Assembly (NCBI GenBank): GCA_028565635.1
Contig: JAOXYB010046834.1
Coordinates: forward strand, 1-26,942
DNA: 26,942 bases
Origin: Phoronis ovalis
Taxonomy: Eukaryota; Phoronida; Phoronidae
Direction: 5' to 3'
A model generated the notes under the pieces. The model worked only from the letters and a program-made list of their open reading frames with translations. It made no database searches and was not told the origin of the DNA. The position numbers and the translations under genes are program-made. This document shows positions 1 through 9,240 of the stretch, in pieces. Position 1 is the first letter of the stretch. Every line of letters starts with the position of its first letter.

Positions 1-159
1 ATATTACATAAACATTTGTTACTAGTGCAGTTCTTAAGCACTGAACAGCTTTTACAAGAGAAATAAGTAAATTAATGTTTTTAACTAAGGATTTGCCAAT
101 CAACTAGTAATATTTGATAGTAATAGTATTTGGTAGTTACTATTTTTTTCAAATTTCAG

Positions 160-219
160 ATCTTGACAAGACCATCTGCTGCAAATTCAAACTTTCCCTA
201 TCATGTTCGTACGACACAG
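160..219 (+). CDS. Internal coding exon, plus-strand gene A (family not recognised)
   Basis: A 60-nt block is bounded by a pyrimidine-rich acceptor (ttttttcaaatttcag) and a strong donor (CAG|GTAAGG). The only frame consistent with the next exon reads ILTRPSAANSNFPYHVRTTQ. It starts and ends in phase 0, so inclusion or skipping keeps the frame. Composition is less AT-rich than the flanking intron and contains Pro, His and Arg codons unlike random AT-rich DNA. The upstream part of the gene lies outside the window. The low-complexity Ser/Thr/Asn content, continued in the next exon, suggests a disordered tail of a larger protein (inference). I do not recognise the family. A chance open frame this short is possible, but both splice sites and phase agree with the following exon. 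Confidence 0.6.
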
Positions 220-903
220 GTAAGGATGCAAGACAATGTAAAGAGGTTGTCTTGTTTTTTGCTAAAAATTCTCAATTAATACAGTTTTAAATTTCAAACA
301 CCACCTCTTACCAAACACCACCCCTTTCCAAATTTTATTAACTTCCCCAACATCAAGCACCCACATTCTCTAAATTTTATTTACCTCAGTTCATCAAGAG
401 TTTGACCCTTCACAAAATTAAGAATGATTGCATTATGTATTTGTGTTTTAATTATTATTGTTGTGGTTTGGGAATAACATGAGGCCTTATAAGGGATGAT
501 TTAAAAGAACTTCTAGTAGACACAATATCTGTTATCTTGCAAAATATGTTATCGACAACATTGTTAATAATCCAAATTCCTTATTTTTCTCAAATTAATT
601 GATACATCCCTAACAAATTGAAATGTATATTATTATTATTTTATGACTGTACTAATTTGAGAATTTACAGTATATGACATGTTATGCTTTAACGAAGATA
701 CTGCTATGTTACGCTGCAAAATAAAACAAGTTACAGAATTTAAGTGGTCAATTTCATAACAGATAGCACCATCTGGTGTCATTCTTCCATGACATAGTAA
801 GTATTCATGGTCTGTCTGTGATGGCATCACCCCATGTTTACATATTAAATCCATTTGTGTTTTAAAGTTAGTAGATAATTTTATTCAGTACTGAATATTT
901 CAG

Positions 904-1092
904 ATTGGCATCTTAAGTACACCTTCTGAAAGTGGCTCAGAATCATCACAGACAGCGACAGCTATGGCAGACACTGGCTCTTTTCCTTCTAGTTCATACA
1001 GTGTATCAGCCAATTATGCAGATGAAAATGGAATAGAAAAGAACTTTTCAACAATGTTTATCACTTCACACACTTCCAATAATAATAGCAAG
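904..1092 (+). CDS. Internal coding exon, gene A, Ser/Thr-rich
   Basis: A 189-nt (63-codon) block sits between acceptor atatttcag and donor AAG|GTAAGC. It is phase 0 at both ends and open throughout in the frame continuing from the previous exon. The translation begins IGILSTPSESGSESSQ and ends SHTSNNNSK. Roughly a third of residues are Ser or Thr, there is no hydrophobic segment, and Gly, Asp, Glu and Asn are scattered through it. This resembles a disordered regulatory tail, such as a transcription-factor or kinase C-terminal region, but no motif fixes a family. The open frame continues past the donor into the intron to 1257, which would give a read-through C-terminus if the intron were retained. 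This is the best-supported exon in the window. Confidence 0.7.
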
Positions 1093-2140
1093 GTAAGCAA
1101 TTCATGTACTACTATTATAAAAAACAACCCTTGCTTGACATGTTGCATACGTGATGATGTAGCTTTCGAGTCTCCAGCTGTCAGGATTGCAAGTCTCTCA
1201 TTATTTAGTTTATCTTTCAACCCAGCTACGAGTAGACAAATATCCCAAAATACTTAATCTCCCACAATAAAAGTATGCCAACTTGATAGGTGTTGTGACT
1301 ATGTACACATGATATTTCAAAATATTCCCCAATATAAACTGAATAAAGTGCACACATTATTGTTCTTATCACAAATATACACAGAATAAATACATACAGA
1401 TTTTAAATTTTTAAAAATATTTCAAGTGTAGTAACTTTACCATTATACGATAATATTACTAGTGTAGACTTGTGTAATACAAGATGATGCATATAACCAG
1501 AACATTACACCAGAAAAAATATCTGATTTATAAATTCTTATTCAAAGGGAGCCCAAAAATTTTCATCAATCATCGACAAAATTGTCTTAATATATGTTAT
1601 CTTCCATAAATTAAAAAGGTCTAGACCTATACTCCACAAAATGTTCAATTTTCAAGATTCATAGCCCAAATCAGAGAAAAACAGCATGTAAACTTGACAA
1701 GTTTCACATGTCACTATCACCCTTTTCACCAATTTTGAGGGTTCTTACAAAATTCCACCAGTTACTTGGCTAATGAGAAGATCTTGTACAAGACAATTTC
1801 ATGAGTATTAGAATCAACGAATTCTGTAATTTTGCTGTCTAGTGATTTCAGAAATAATCTAGAAGAAAACTTCTGCTTGCTATATGGTACTTATTACTGC
1901 AACCAATGCTATATTCCATAACCTGGTATTCCAACATTTTTTCGTCTTTTAACAAGCACCTTGGGGACAAGTTATCTAGTGATTCTGCATCAACTGATAC
2001 ATTCATAATTTTCTAAATTTCAAGTTGAAATTTGTGCAAATTAAGTGCAGGCACATCGTTGGAAACATTTTTATTATAATTCAGTATGTCTAGACATGAT
2101 TTGCACGTTTTGTGAGTTTTGAGGCAAAAAATAAAATTGC
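1093..2140 (+). other. Intron sequence of gene A, no further exon seen
   Basis: AT-rich sequence between the 904-1092 exon and the foldback element. No block with paired splice sites and a plausible protein frame is visible. The open frame 1014-1220 on the minus strand is the antisense shadow of the exon. Confidence 0.5.
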
Positions 2141-2613
2141 ACCCTGAGTGTCAGAGCCTATAAAGCTTCACTTATATTGCTTAAAACTTCATATTTTATA
2201 GTTTCTTACTTCTCAATCAAATCTTGTCGTAGCTTCATCTATAGACTCTGACAGAACTCGAACAGGCATCTGATTTTCTGCATAGATACGTTTCCAGAAC
2301 TATAAACAAGTGACAGCCAATGATAACTCTCGAGGACCAACATTTTTATATGGGAGCGATCATTTACCATGAACAGTCCTTTTTAGAAACTAATTATTTC
2401 ATTGGTTGTTGGAAATTATGCCATGCGTTGTGATTGGCTACTTTTAGTTGGCCAATGTTTTCAAATTGATTGACGGGCAGGGAAAGGGTCCAATTTTGTC
2501 AGTCTATAAACAAATTGACCATAAGATATAAAACTTGAGAGATTAGAAATCATAAAATATGAAATATTAAACAAAATTATAGGCGATGATTTATAGGCTC
2601 CGAAATTCAGGGT
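2141..2613. mobile_element. Foldback (MITE-like) element with ~115-120 bp degenerate inverted arms
   Basis: The left arm (about 2141-2256) and the reverse complement of the right arm (about 2493-2613) share an ordered series of words. These are ACCCTGA, then GAGCCTATAAA, then TTCATATTTTATAGTTTCT against TTCATATTTTATGATTTCT, then CTCTCAA-like sequence, and finally TATAGACT-TGACA. The 236-bp centre contains gccaatgata and cattggttgttgg and no ORF. The arms are clearly homologous but diverged, with small indels, so the element is old. No target-site duplication could be fixed. It lies within the gene A intron. The class is unknown; a non-autonomous DNA transposon is the simplest reading. Confidence 0.65.
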
Positions 2614-3139
2614 AAAAAATTGACACTTCTTTACATAGTCCGAACTGATAAGTAGTTGTATCTAGAAGCAATTCTGATATTTTTTAGCGATTATTGGCCA
2701 TTTATTTTTACTATTTACCACCTACGACTGTACTTTAATTATTATATGTACTTTATAGCAGTTAGTTATGCATTCTCATCGAAACACACACTGAAGTATA
2801 TAAATAGCCTAAGTCAATGTACAGCAGTGGAATATGAATATAACTATCCCTGCTTAAAGGCTTCTGTACAATTTGTAATCAGATGCACTCTTTGTGTACA
2901 TAAAGATTTATTAGTCAATGTGCTGCCAAAAAAAAATTAGTTGTTCATACACTGAATTAGTTCTAATGTATATAAAGCTATGATTGAAATGACAACAGTT
3001 TTGAAAATCTTGGTCTATGTAAATGGCTATGATGAAAGATGTTGGGAAAGCATCTTTAAAATGATTTCAAATAGTAGTGTTGTTTTTTTTTGATTCAATG
3101 TATACCATATTAAACGATTTACTTTTCTGTATTTTGCAG
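2614..3139 (+). other. Intron of gene A; isolated AT-rich ORF, no gene supported
   Basis: Contains a 94-codon plus frame (2656-2940) rich in Phe, Tyr and Ile that ends in a poly-A tract. It has no recognisable motif and looks like a chance frame. A pyrimidine tract ends at the acceptor of the next exon. Confidence 0.4.
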
Positions 3140-3169
3140 TCCCTGAGCCTTGACCATTTTCCTCACTAG
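3140..3169 (+). CDS. Alternative terminal exon 1 of gene A (short C-terminus SLSLDHFPH)
   Basis: A strong acceptor (ttacttttctgtattttgcag) precedes TCC. In phase 0, as required by the donor at 1092, it reads SLSLDHFPH and then TAG at 3167-3169. A probable 3'UTR follows with AATAAA at 3276-3281, about 110 nt downstream, giving a compact terminal exon. A nine-residue tail is too short for coding statistics. The case rests on the acceptor, the phase and the poly(A) signal together. It competes with the terminal exon at 5766/5770; the two could be alternatives or one may be unused. Confidence 0.5.
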   Translation, partial: SLSLDHFPH

Positions 3170-3275
3170 AAGAACCAAAACAATTTCAGTTGAAGATGAG
3201 GGTGCTCAGGACTCGGATGCAAAATTGGGATAGCTTTACTTTTAATTTACAAAAATTTATTCCTTAAAGGAAACA

Positions 3276-3281
3276 AATAAA
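3276..3281 (+). terminator. Poly(A) signal AATAAA for the 3140 terminal exon
   Basis: An exact AATAAA about 107 nt after the TAG stop, in the context aaacaaataaatt. It would end the short isoform of gene A. Such hexamers are common in AT-rich DNA, so the support is positional. Confidence 0.4.
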
Positions 3282-4375
3282 TTATTTTCCTTTCTTGGTA
3301 AACTTCGCAGTCCTATCTATGATTAAGCCCCGACGTTAGTTGAGAGGGTACAGAACACCAACAGATGGATTTATTCAGACTGGTTTCTTCGCTGATTTAC
3401 TTGTGTGGAAAAGGTTTTGAAGCTTCATGATATTCATGTAATTAAACATACAAGTGTGCTGTCAAAGAATATTTATGTAAATTTGTATGTAACAGTGATA
3501 CCAGTGCTATTTATGCTACCCTGAAACTCATTAGTATTTTGCAATTTGTAGCAATCTTTTATAGTTTACGGAATGTAGTTTAGTCACACATAACCAGATG
3601 AGGTTTCTGTATATCATTTAAGGTACAACAGAATGGGACAATGGGATTTTTGTGTTTCTAATAAACCTGTCAGAGCCAAAAGACATTTTGGTGAGGTTTT
3701 TAAATTCTATGGAGCACTTTAACATGCCAAAATAAAAATCATTCATTTAAGTGTGGTAAATATGCCCACCAGGTGGCTCACCATTCAAATGCTGTCAGGA
3801 TTTTACATTATATTCGGAACTGGTACATTTTGAAAAGCAGGATTAAGTTGTATGTAACCCCTTGAATGAATCAATTTTGAAATTAACAGTGGTATAGTTT
3901 GAAATGAAGTGATTATAGGTGTTATTTTTTGTAGAAAATCTGTTAATAAGAGCTGTTTTATTAAACAAGATGGTGCCATGTCTGTATACTTTTCAGAGTA
4001 TTTACTTTGTATCAAAAACAATAATTTATTTCAATTGGAGAGTTTTGGATCCAACACACCAAAAACACAATTTTCATGCAAAATAAAAAAATATTCCTTA
4101 TGAGAGTTGAAATTTTTTTCAAAGGAAAATTCAAAGTACATGCTCTTAAAGCTACAGGAATGTGGTACAAAGGTTTGCCATATGCAAGTTTGTAAACTTA
4201 CAAAAACAGGACAATTTTTTATTCACATATCTAGGCTTGCACTGCTGTACACAAACAGCTTATTTTTTAATTTTCTCACTTTAATGCAAAGAATGTACTG
4301 GTTAGCTTGCTGGGTAGTATTTTTATTTCATTTTTATATTGTAATTATGTTAACACAGGACAATGGTAAATAAAC
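3282..4375. other. AT-rich region, intronic if the long isoform is used; nothing else seen
   Basis: Short overlapping ORFs on both strands (3803-4373) carry no motif and look like chance frames. There is some CpG around 3307-3345 (ttcgcag, ccccgacg) but no splice-bounded frame. Confidence 0.4.
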
Positions 4376-4871
4376 CAATGGTCCCAACCAATTGTCTCCA
4401 TACGATGATTTTCAAAACACAAAATACCCGATTTGTTTATGAAGTATACAATGTTGTTAGAACTGGTCTTACTCAAATATGAAGTACATAGAAGTGTACA
4501 AATCTGGTAGCATGTATTTCTTAAATTATTTATTTATATTTTTTAAGGTAAGGTTTAAGCAAATTCAGCCAAAAAATGTGTTTTGAATGGTTACAAATCA
4601 CAACCCTTTTCAAAGGCAAGGGAAGGAACTAGCTCCACACGCACACCAAAGATTTTCAAATATTGCCTTAAAGAGTGATTTAAATAAATTATTAGTAAAA
4701 CGCAAATCATGTTGATAATGTTGAATTTTACATGTTTTCCAAAATGTATATTTGTACACATATTTGTGTTCTGACAAGTTTTACAAAAAAATAAAATGCC
4801 GGTTATTAATTAGTGATCATGCATCTGCATTCCTTGTGCTTACCTGCTGAGGTAATAGGTTGGGACCATTG
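4376..4871. mobile_element. MITE: 14-bp perfect terminal inverted repeats flanked by 5-bp direct repeat TAAAC
   Basis: The left end CAATGGTCCCAACC (4376-4389) is the exact reverse complement of GGTTGGGACCATTG (4858-4871). Immediately outside, TAAAC occurs at both 4371-4375 and 4872-4876, as expected for a target-site duplication. The 496-bp body is AT-rich with no transposase-sized ORF, so the element would be non-autonomous. Exact 14-bp ends together with a matching 5-bp flank are unlikely by chance. A 5-bp duplication is compatible with several DNA-transposon superfamilies, and I cannot assign one. It lies between the two alternative terminal exons of gene A. Confidence 0.7.
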
Positions 4872-4876
4872 TAAAC

Positions 4877-5765
4877 AGCTAACTGAGTTGGCAACCAACT
4901 GGAAATAGGATTCTTCTTGTTAGAGGCCAAGATACAGATAGTACACAATTTGCCTTATTTTCAATAAAATTTTAATTAATATCTTTAAAAAAAAAGGTCT
5001 TTCTTCATTGTAGACTCGTACTAATTTTTCAGTGAAAATTTAGTAAAATCACACACACAATCACACACACAGGATAGATAGCTCCCATCCTCTGATTATT
5101 ACATTTTGTTTCCCTTGTTTAAGTGATGTAAATAATTATACCTGAATGAACCACTTTTGTTAATAGGTCATACTTCATTTATTTTTTATTGGGTGCATCT
5201 TTGTAACAAAATAATTCTGGTTATTTATTCTGCATCATTACACATTATGATATCCAGCTACTTTGTAAAATAAATGGCTTTGTTCAAATTTCCTCGGCAA
5301 TATAATACATACATTTTTTACATTGTTACATTTGGTACAAGTACTTGTGTACAAACAGAATATTTTGCATGGTTCCTGTTTATCTGGATGCTCAACTTCC
5401 TTATGTTAGAGATAGCACTCGCTGCATCAAGGCACTTGTTCACTATGCTCTGTAATGCACTCACTGCACCAAAGGAACATTATTCATGGTTCCTGTTTAC
5501 CATGTTCAATGTCACACTTCCTTTTTAACCTCCCTTAACGATGATAGCATAGTCCTGGTTTCCAAGTCTCTCTACCATTCAGCATGCTTCCTTGTTTTAT
5601 GTTATTGCACAAAATAAATCAATAAATTGTTTGGTAATAAATAAGACAGACGTACTTGCTACATGAGTCAACAGATGTTTTTTTGGTATATTATATATTC
5701 CATGTCGTAACACATTATTCTCATTACCTTGAACATTTTTAAGTCTTTGAAGATTTTTTTTGCAG
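4877..5765 (+). other. Region between MITE and long terminal exon; CA repeat and duplicated 15-mer
   Basis: Holds a short interrupted CA microsatellite (about 5050-5072). It also holds a perfect 15-bp direct repeat, catggttcctgttta, at 5368-5382 and 5485-5499. The 84-codon plus ORF at 5274-5528 spans this duplication and shows no motif. The segment ends with a pyrimidine tract (gattttttttgcag) at the next exon. Confidence 0.45.
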
Positions 5766-5880
5766 TCAGATGAAGTTCATGCACAGCACTGCTCCTGTTG
5801 ACCTTTATGTACCGAATGATGACTGTATTATCTTGGTTACTGTGCCACCACCTGCTACCAAAAGCAGGAATGCTGACTAG
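5766..5880 (+). CDS. Alternative terminal exon 2 of gene A (36-residue C-terminus via the second acceptor)
   Basis: A pyrimidine tract is followed by tandem acceptors tgcag|tcag|ATG, at 5765 and 5769. Using the second site keeps phase 0 from the donor at 1092 and gives 36 residues. They start MKFMHSTAPVDLYVPNDD, continue CIILVTVPPPATKSRNAD, and end at TAG 5878-5880. Using the first site in phase 0 gives only SDEVHAQHCSC and a stop. The long frame is strikingly protein-like for this AT-rich DNA, with an Asp-Asp-Cys followed by a beta-like hydrophobic stretch, PPP and a basic end. The first acceptor would reach the same long frame only from a phase-2 donor, which could be a missed exon. The family is not recognised. 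An internal ATG at 5770 also makes a separate short CDS conceivable. Confidence 0.55.
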
Positions 5881-5903
5881 GCCAGTACTCAGGGCCCTAA
5901 TTA

Positions 5904-5936
5904 CCTAACTTGTGGCATGTTTCTACACAAGTTAGG
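5904..5936 (+). repeat. Perfect 11-bp stem hairpin just after the long-exon stop
   Basis: CCTAACTTGTG (5904-5914) is the exact reverse complement of CACAAGTTAGG (5926-5936), with an 11-nt loop. Outer sequence is also partly complementary: ccagtac at 5882-5888 pairs with gtactgg at about 5951-5957. The hairpin lies 24 nt after the stop at 5880, inside the presumed 3'UTR. Confidence 0.7.
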
Positions 5937-5980
5937 GTCTCAGGGAACAGGTACTGGTAGTTTTCAGTTACAACATTGAG

Positions 5981-5986
5981 AATAAA
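5981..5986 (+). terminator. Poly(A) signal AATAAA for the 5766/5770 terminal exon
   Basis: An exact AATAAA about 100 nt after the stop at 5880, in the context gagaataaatatt. It gives the long isoform the same compact 3'UTR layout as the short one. Confidence 0.4.
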
Positions 5987-5989
5987 TAT

Positions 5990-8040
5990 TCTAAAACTTT
6001 CCCTTGCACTTGTTATATTTGGTATGAATGACTTGTATTTCTGATTTATTTCCCAGAAACTAGCAATGCTCATAAAACCAGGAAAAAAAAATCAGTTTTA
6101 CACCTATTACACTTCTGCACTAGATAAAGGATCCACGTTTCACAGCATTAACAGGCATTCACTTACAATCACCAACACATTCCCCAATCACTTCAGGTCT
6201 GAAATCCAACCAAGAATCCATTCCAGACGTCTAAACAAGTGCAGATCGTACACCGAACACCACTGGAGTATACAACCAGTGATTGATGATTATAAATGTC
6301 TCAAGGAAAGCTAGAAGGTTGCATAGTTCTCCTGTCAAGGTGTAATTCTAAGCTACGCAACCGACTACCTCACATCGAGAGCACTTTTTATCAAGCACAG
6401 CCTGTGTCAAGAAGCCTTATATGCCAACATGCAACCAGAAACATTAGGCAATGTTAAGTATCGATCAAAAGGAATTGCCAAAGAATCTGTAATCACATAA
6501 TTGCAAGACCAGCAGAGCAGAACAGCCTTCACCCATCTCATGAAGGACACCATCAGTATACCTGCAGAAAACAGGAGACGGTAGGTTTATTGATTTGGTG
6601 TAATAACACAGAAGTACATTGTTCCATGGCAGGTAATGTTTCCAGGTATGCAGAGAGTTATCAGCACTGCGACCTTCATGGAATTGTATCCCTACTTGAA
6701 CCAAAGTTTGTAGTGCAGATGAAACAACCAGACAATAGAGTATTGAAATACATTTAATTGGTCAGTTTGTATAGACCACGTAGTTGTTTGGTGATGTTTC
6801 ATGCCAATGCAGACCCATAGAAACGAGCTTGTGACCAACATATGTGCAAGCACCAGTTCGGATCTACGGGTTTACACAAGCATGTATTTCCAATATTGGC
6901 ATTGTGACAAACATCACAGCTAGACAGCAGGCAATTTTACAGCTGCATAGTTTCTTGTGTTGCACATACCATAATCCCACAAGTCAAACTTGCACGACAA
7001 TCTTCTTGATGCAATAGTTGTAGCAGACTCAAACACATGAAAACTGTAACATTGCTAAAATTCTACAAAACAGTTACAAGCAGCTTTTAAAAACACAAAG
7101 AGAACATCGTTTTACAACTTATTCAGACTTTAAAAAGATAGACATATCACATGGTCAAATGCATATTTGGAAAGTATATACTTCTCCATCTTTTGCTAGG
7201 TATATTACCTGACAAGTGCCATTTCAGATTAAAAAGTTAAATTATTGAAATGAAAATGTAAAAGATAAGTCAGAAAATACTATTATCTACAAAGTTAAAA
7301 CAGCACAAAAAATGTTCAATTAAAAATATAAAACCACATGTAAATATTAGTGATTTTTTCCTCCTCATTTGCAAACAAATCACAAAAAAGTAGAATTTTA
7401 ATTTGAGATGATTTTTCTTCCATAAAAGCTTTTTGCATATTATTATATATTATTGTTCCAATGTGTTGAAGACTGGGACAGATTAATTTTCATTGGCTGT
7501 AAGTATTCATTATCTTACAGAGTGAATTTGGTCAGTTATTACTAGTCAAATTCCTATCAATGTGTCCCTGACAAATTCTTTATATGGTATATTTGGTTGT
7601 TTTATGTAATTTAATGATTTCTCTACATTAAAAAGAAACAATAAATGTCAATCAATAACTTCAAATGGCCTTCTGGCAGATGATACAGCATGAACTGAAT
7701 GCAACAGGCATTCACATGATCAAATGGTTTGTAGACTAAAATGGAATTTCATAAAATACAATCTAACATTAGCAAATGAACTTTTAAAAAAACATTCTTT
7801 ATAGCTGATAGCTGTAAGTAACCCAAACAATTATTTGCCTAAACTCTGCAGTTCATAGTAATATTTGGGTGCAACAAAAACTGTATTGATAGAGTACAGA
7901 ACATTTTGAACATTACCCTTCATACTTGATTTCCCAAGCAGTCTTGGTAACTTTTGATGTTTTACTGCATTATGACTATACCAACCTGATGAGGCTATTT
8001 TTTCAGTATAGCATAATCCTACAGTTTCCGCACACATAAA
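5990..8040. other. Intergenic; C/A-rich patch 6100-6560, otherwise nothing supported
   Basis: The plus strand is C/A-rich with fewer A/T runs around 6100-6560. It holds an 82-codon plus ORF (6066-6314) and a 79-codon minus ORF (6465-6704), neither with a recognisable motif or splice context. It may be a decayed element. A 68-codon minus frame (8037-7831) lies directly beyond the 8158-8046 block in another frame, separated by stops; no function could be seen. Confidence 0.35.
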
Positions 8041-8045
8041 TTAGC

Positions 8046-8158
8046 TTAGCCTGTTTTCAATTCTTTGACTGCAGATTCATATTCAGCCGTCAGTCCGTGA
8101 TATTCCGTATTACTGTGCCACGGACAGAATCCTGTGTAATTCCAGTTCCTTGTTTTTC
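8046..8158 (-). CDS. Candidate minus-strand terminal exon (uncertain frame)
   Basis: On the minus strand an acceptor (aattatttttag) precedes a 113-nt block of higher GC than its surroundings. One frame is open to a TAA at 8048-8046. It reads KTRNWNYTGFCPWHS and then NTEYHGLTAEYESAVKELKTG; its Trp, Cys and His content is unlike AT-rich noise. This frame needs a phase-1 donor upstream. The other two frames run 22 codons or fewer: one begins EKQGTGITQDS and ends ITD, the other ends HRILSVAQ. No family was recognised, and no upstream partner exon with the right phase was found. A chance frame remains possible. Confidence 0.3.
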
Positions 8159-8189
8159 CTAAAAATAATTTAATGAAGATTAAATTCAT

Positions 8190-8330
8190 CGCTGCTGTTT
8201 ACGGGGGCAATTCTAAGATGGCGATACACGTACTTCCGAAAACTTCAGACACAGTAGTTCGATCGAAAACACCCAGACTTTCTGGAATGCTGGCAGCGCC
8301 ACCTTGGAATTACATCAGTTAATAGCCGTG
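8190..8330 (+). promoter_or_regulatory. CpG-richer patch with YY1-type ATG and GTGAGT donor; possible first exon
   Basis: This stretch holds about ten CpGs in a CpG-poor window. TCTAAGATGGCG at 8213-8222 resembles the YY1/initiator motif that often overlaps metazoan start sites, with A at -3 and G at +4. The ATG at 8218 opens a 34-residue frame that starts MAIHVLPKTSDTVV, ends PPWNYIS and stops at 8322. A donor (GTG|GTGAGT) lies at 8331, eight nt after that stop. The block could be a 5' exon carrying a short upstream ORF, or a promoter with a microprotein. No downstream exon could be paired with the donor. Confidence 0.35.
8294..8308 (-). promoter_or_regulatory. CTCF-core-like motif (AGGTGGCGCTGCC on minus)
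   Basis: The minus strand reads CCAAGGTGGCGCTGCCAG. AGGTGGCGC is the core shared by bilaterian CTCF sites (established for flies and vertebrates). The 5' CCAC part of the vertebrate consensus is not matched. It sits inside the CpG-richer patch. Confidence 0.35.
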
Positions 8331-8428
8331 GTGAGTTGGATCTTTTACTAAATTAATGTTTTGATCAAAAATTGTTTTTTTTTGTTCAAAACTACGAAAA
8401 ATCGATTATGTAATTTAGTCAGAACTTC

Positions 8429-8522
8429 GCAGAATTAGCTACTTCTGCTGCAGAATTTGTCATTTCTGTTGTAGAATAAGAAAGAAATTGTTGCAGAATT
8501 TATATTTTTTTACTGCAGAATT
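8429..8522 (+). repeat. 21-22 bp minisatellite, five units starting GCAGAATT/GTAGAAT
   Basis: Unit starts fall at 8429, 8450, 8471, 8493 and 8515, so spacings are 21, 21, 22 and 22. Four units begin GCAGAATT and the third begins GTAGAATA. Unit bodies are diverged but keep a T-rich second half ending in CTGCT, CTGTT, TTGTT or TACT. Confidence 0.75.
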
Positions 8523-9015
8523 CCATAGGGACTGACCTGCAGATGATGCGGCACTATAGGCATGTGTACATTTCCTGTTACAAATGAAAATTACCACATT
8601 AAGAAGACGCAATTTTAGTTATAAGTATGTCTAGGATTCCCATGAGAAAAAAGTTCTATCATGTAAAATATAGAATAATTGAAAAATTCAGCAAGGCAGT
8701 TTTAAGATAAAGCTGTAGGCCAAACTGTGAGCACGAACATTGCAACATATGCAAATATTTATTTGCCAATTACATTCCAAAACACTCCGCCTACCAATTA
8801 AAAAGGATGTTATTATTAAGACAACATAATGTTTAAGTCAATGTTATATTTTATACAATTACGCAGACTAAGATAATCTTTAAATAGTGTTTTACGAACA
8901 AGTTCAGATGTAACACTGAACACTTTTGTAATCTAATCGCTGATTGGCTATATACAACCAGCCGAAATCAATTTGAATTCATATAACGAGATTACTTTGA
9001 ATTTACACAAAGGAT
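8523..9015. other. AT-rich, no gene seen
   Basis: Contains a CCAAT-box-like word on the minus strand (from gattggct at about 8942). No splice-bounded frame could be supported. Confidence 0.4.
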
Positions 9016-9102
9016 TTACACGCAACTTAACCAAGGTACAACAGACTTTTTTTTCAAATTCTGTAATTGCACTACATATAGCTCCCTGACAAAGAAAATG
9101 GG
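9016..9102 (-). CDS. Weak candidate minus-strand exon after a strong acceptor
   Basis: A textbook acceptor on the minus strand (tgtgtgtttttttag) precedes an 87-nt frame. It starts PIFFVRELYVVQLQNLKKK and stops at TAA 9018-9016. Phase 0 entry would match the minus-strand first exon at 11202-11182. Composition is ordinary for AT-rich DNA, so only the acceptor makes it noteworthy. Confidence 0.15.
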   Translation of the reverse strand, partial: PIFFVRELYVVQLQNLKKKSVVPWLSCV

Positions 9103-9240
9103 CTAAAAAAACACACAAGAGACATTAGCCTAAATGACCTAATCCTTTATACTGCTAACAAAAAAGGTCACCATAACTAAATTCAAGGTCTGTCAAGAAA
9201 CAAAAACCCTTCTAGGGTCTCAAAATATTAGCCTACTTAC

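Noticed and set aside
2656-2940. 94-codon plus-strand ORF
   Set aside because: Phe/Tyr/Ile-rich, ends in a poly-A tract, and lies in the presumed intron with no motif.
5274-5528. 84-codon ORF across the duplicated 15-mer
   Set aside because: Apparent internal similarity comes from the DNA repeat; no conserved protein features and no splice sites.
7831-8037. 68-codon minus-strand ORF, considered as a frameshifted continuation of the 8158-8046 block
   Set aside because: Stops occur in both frames at the junction, so more than a single indel would be needed, and no family supports it.
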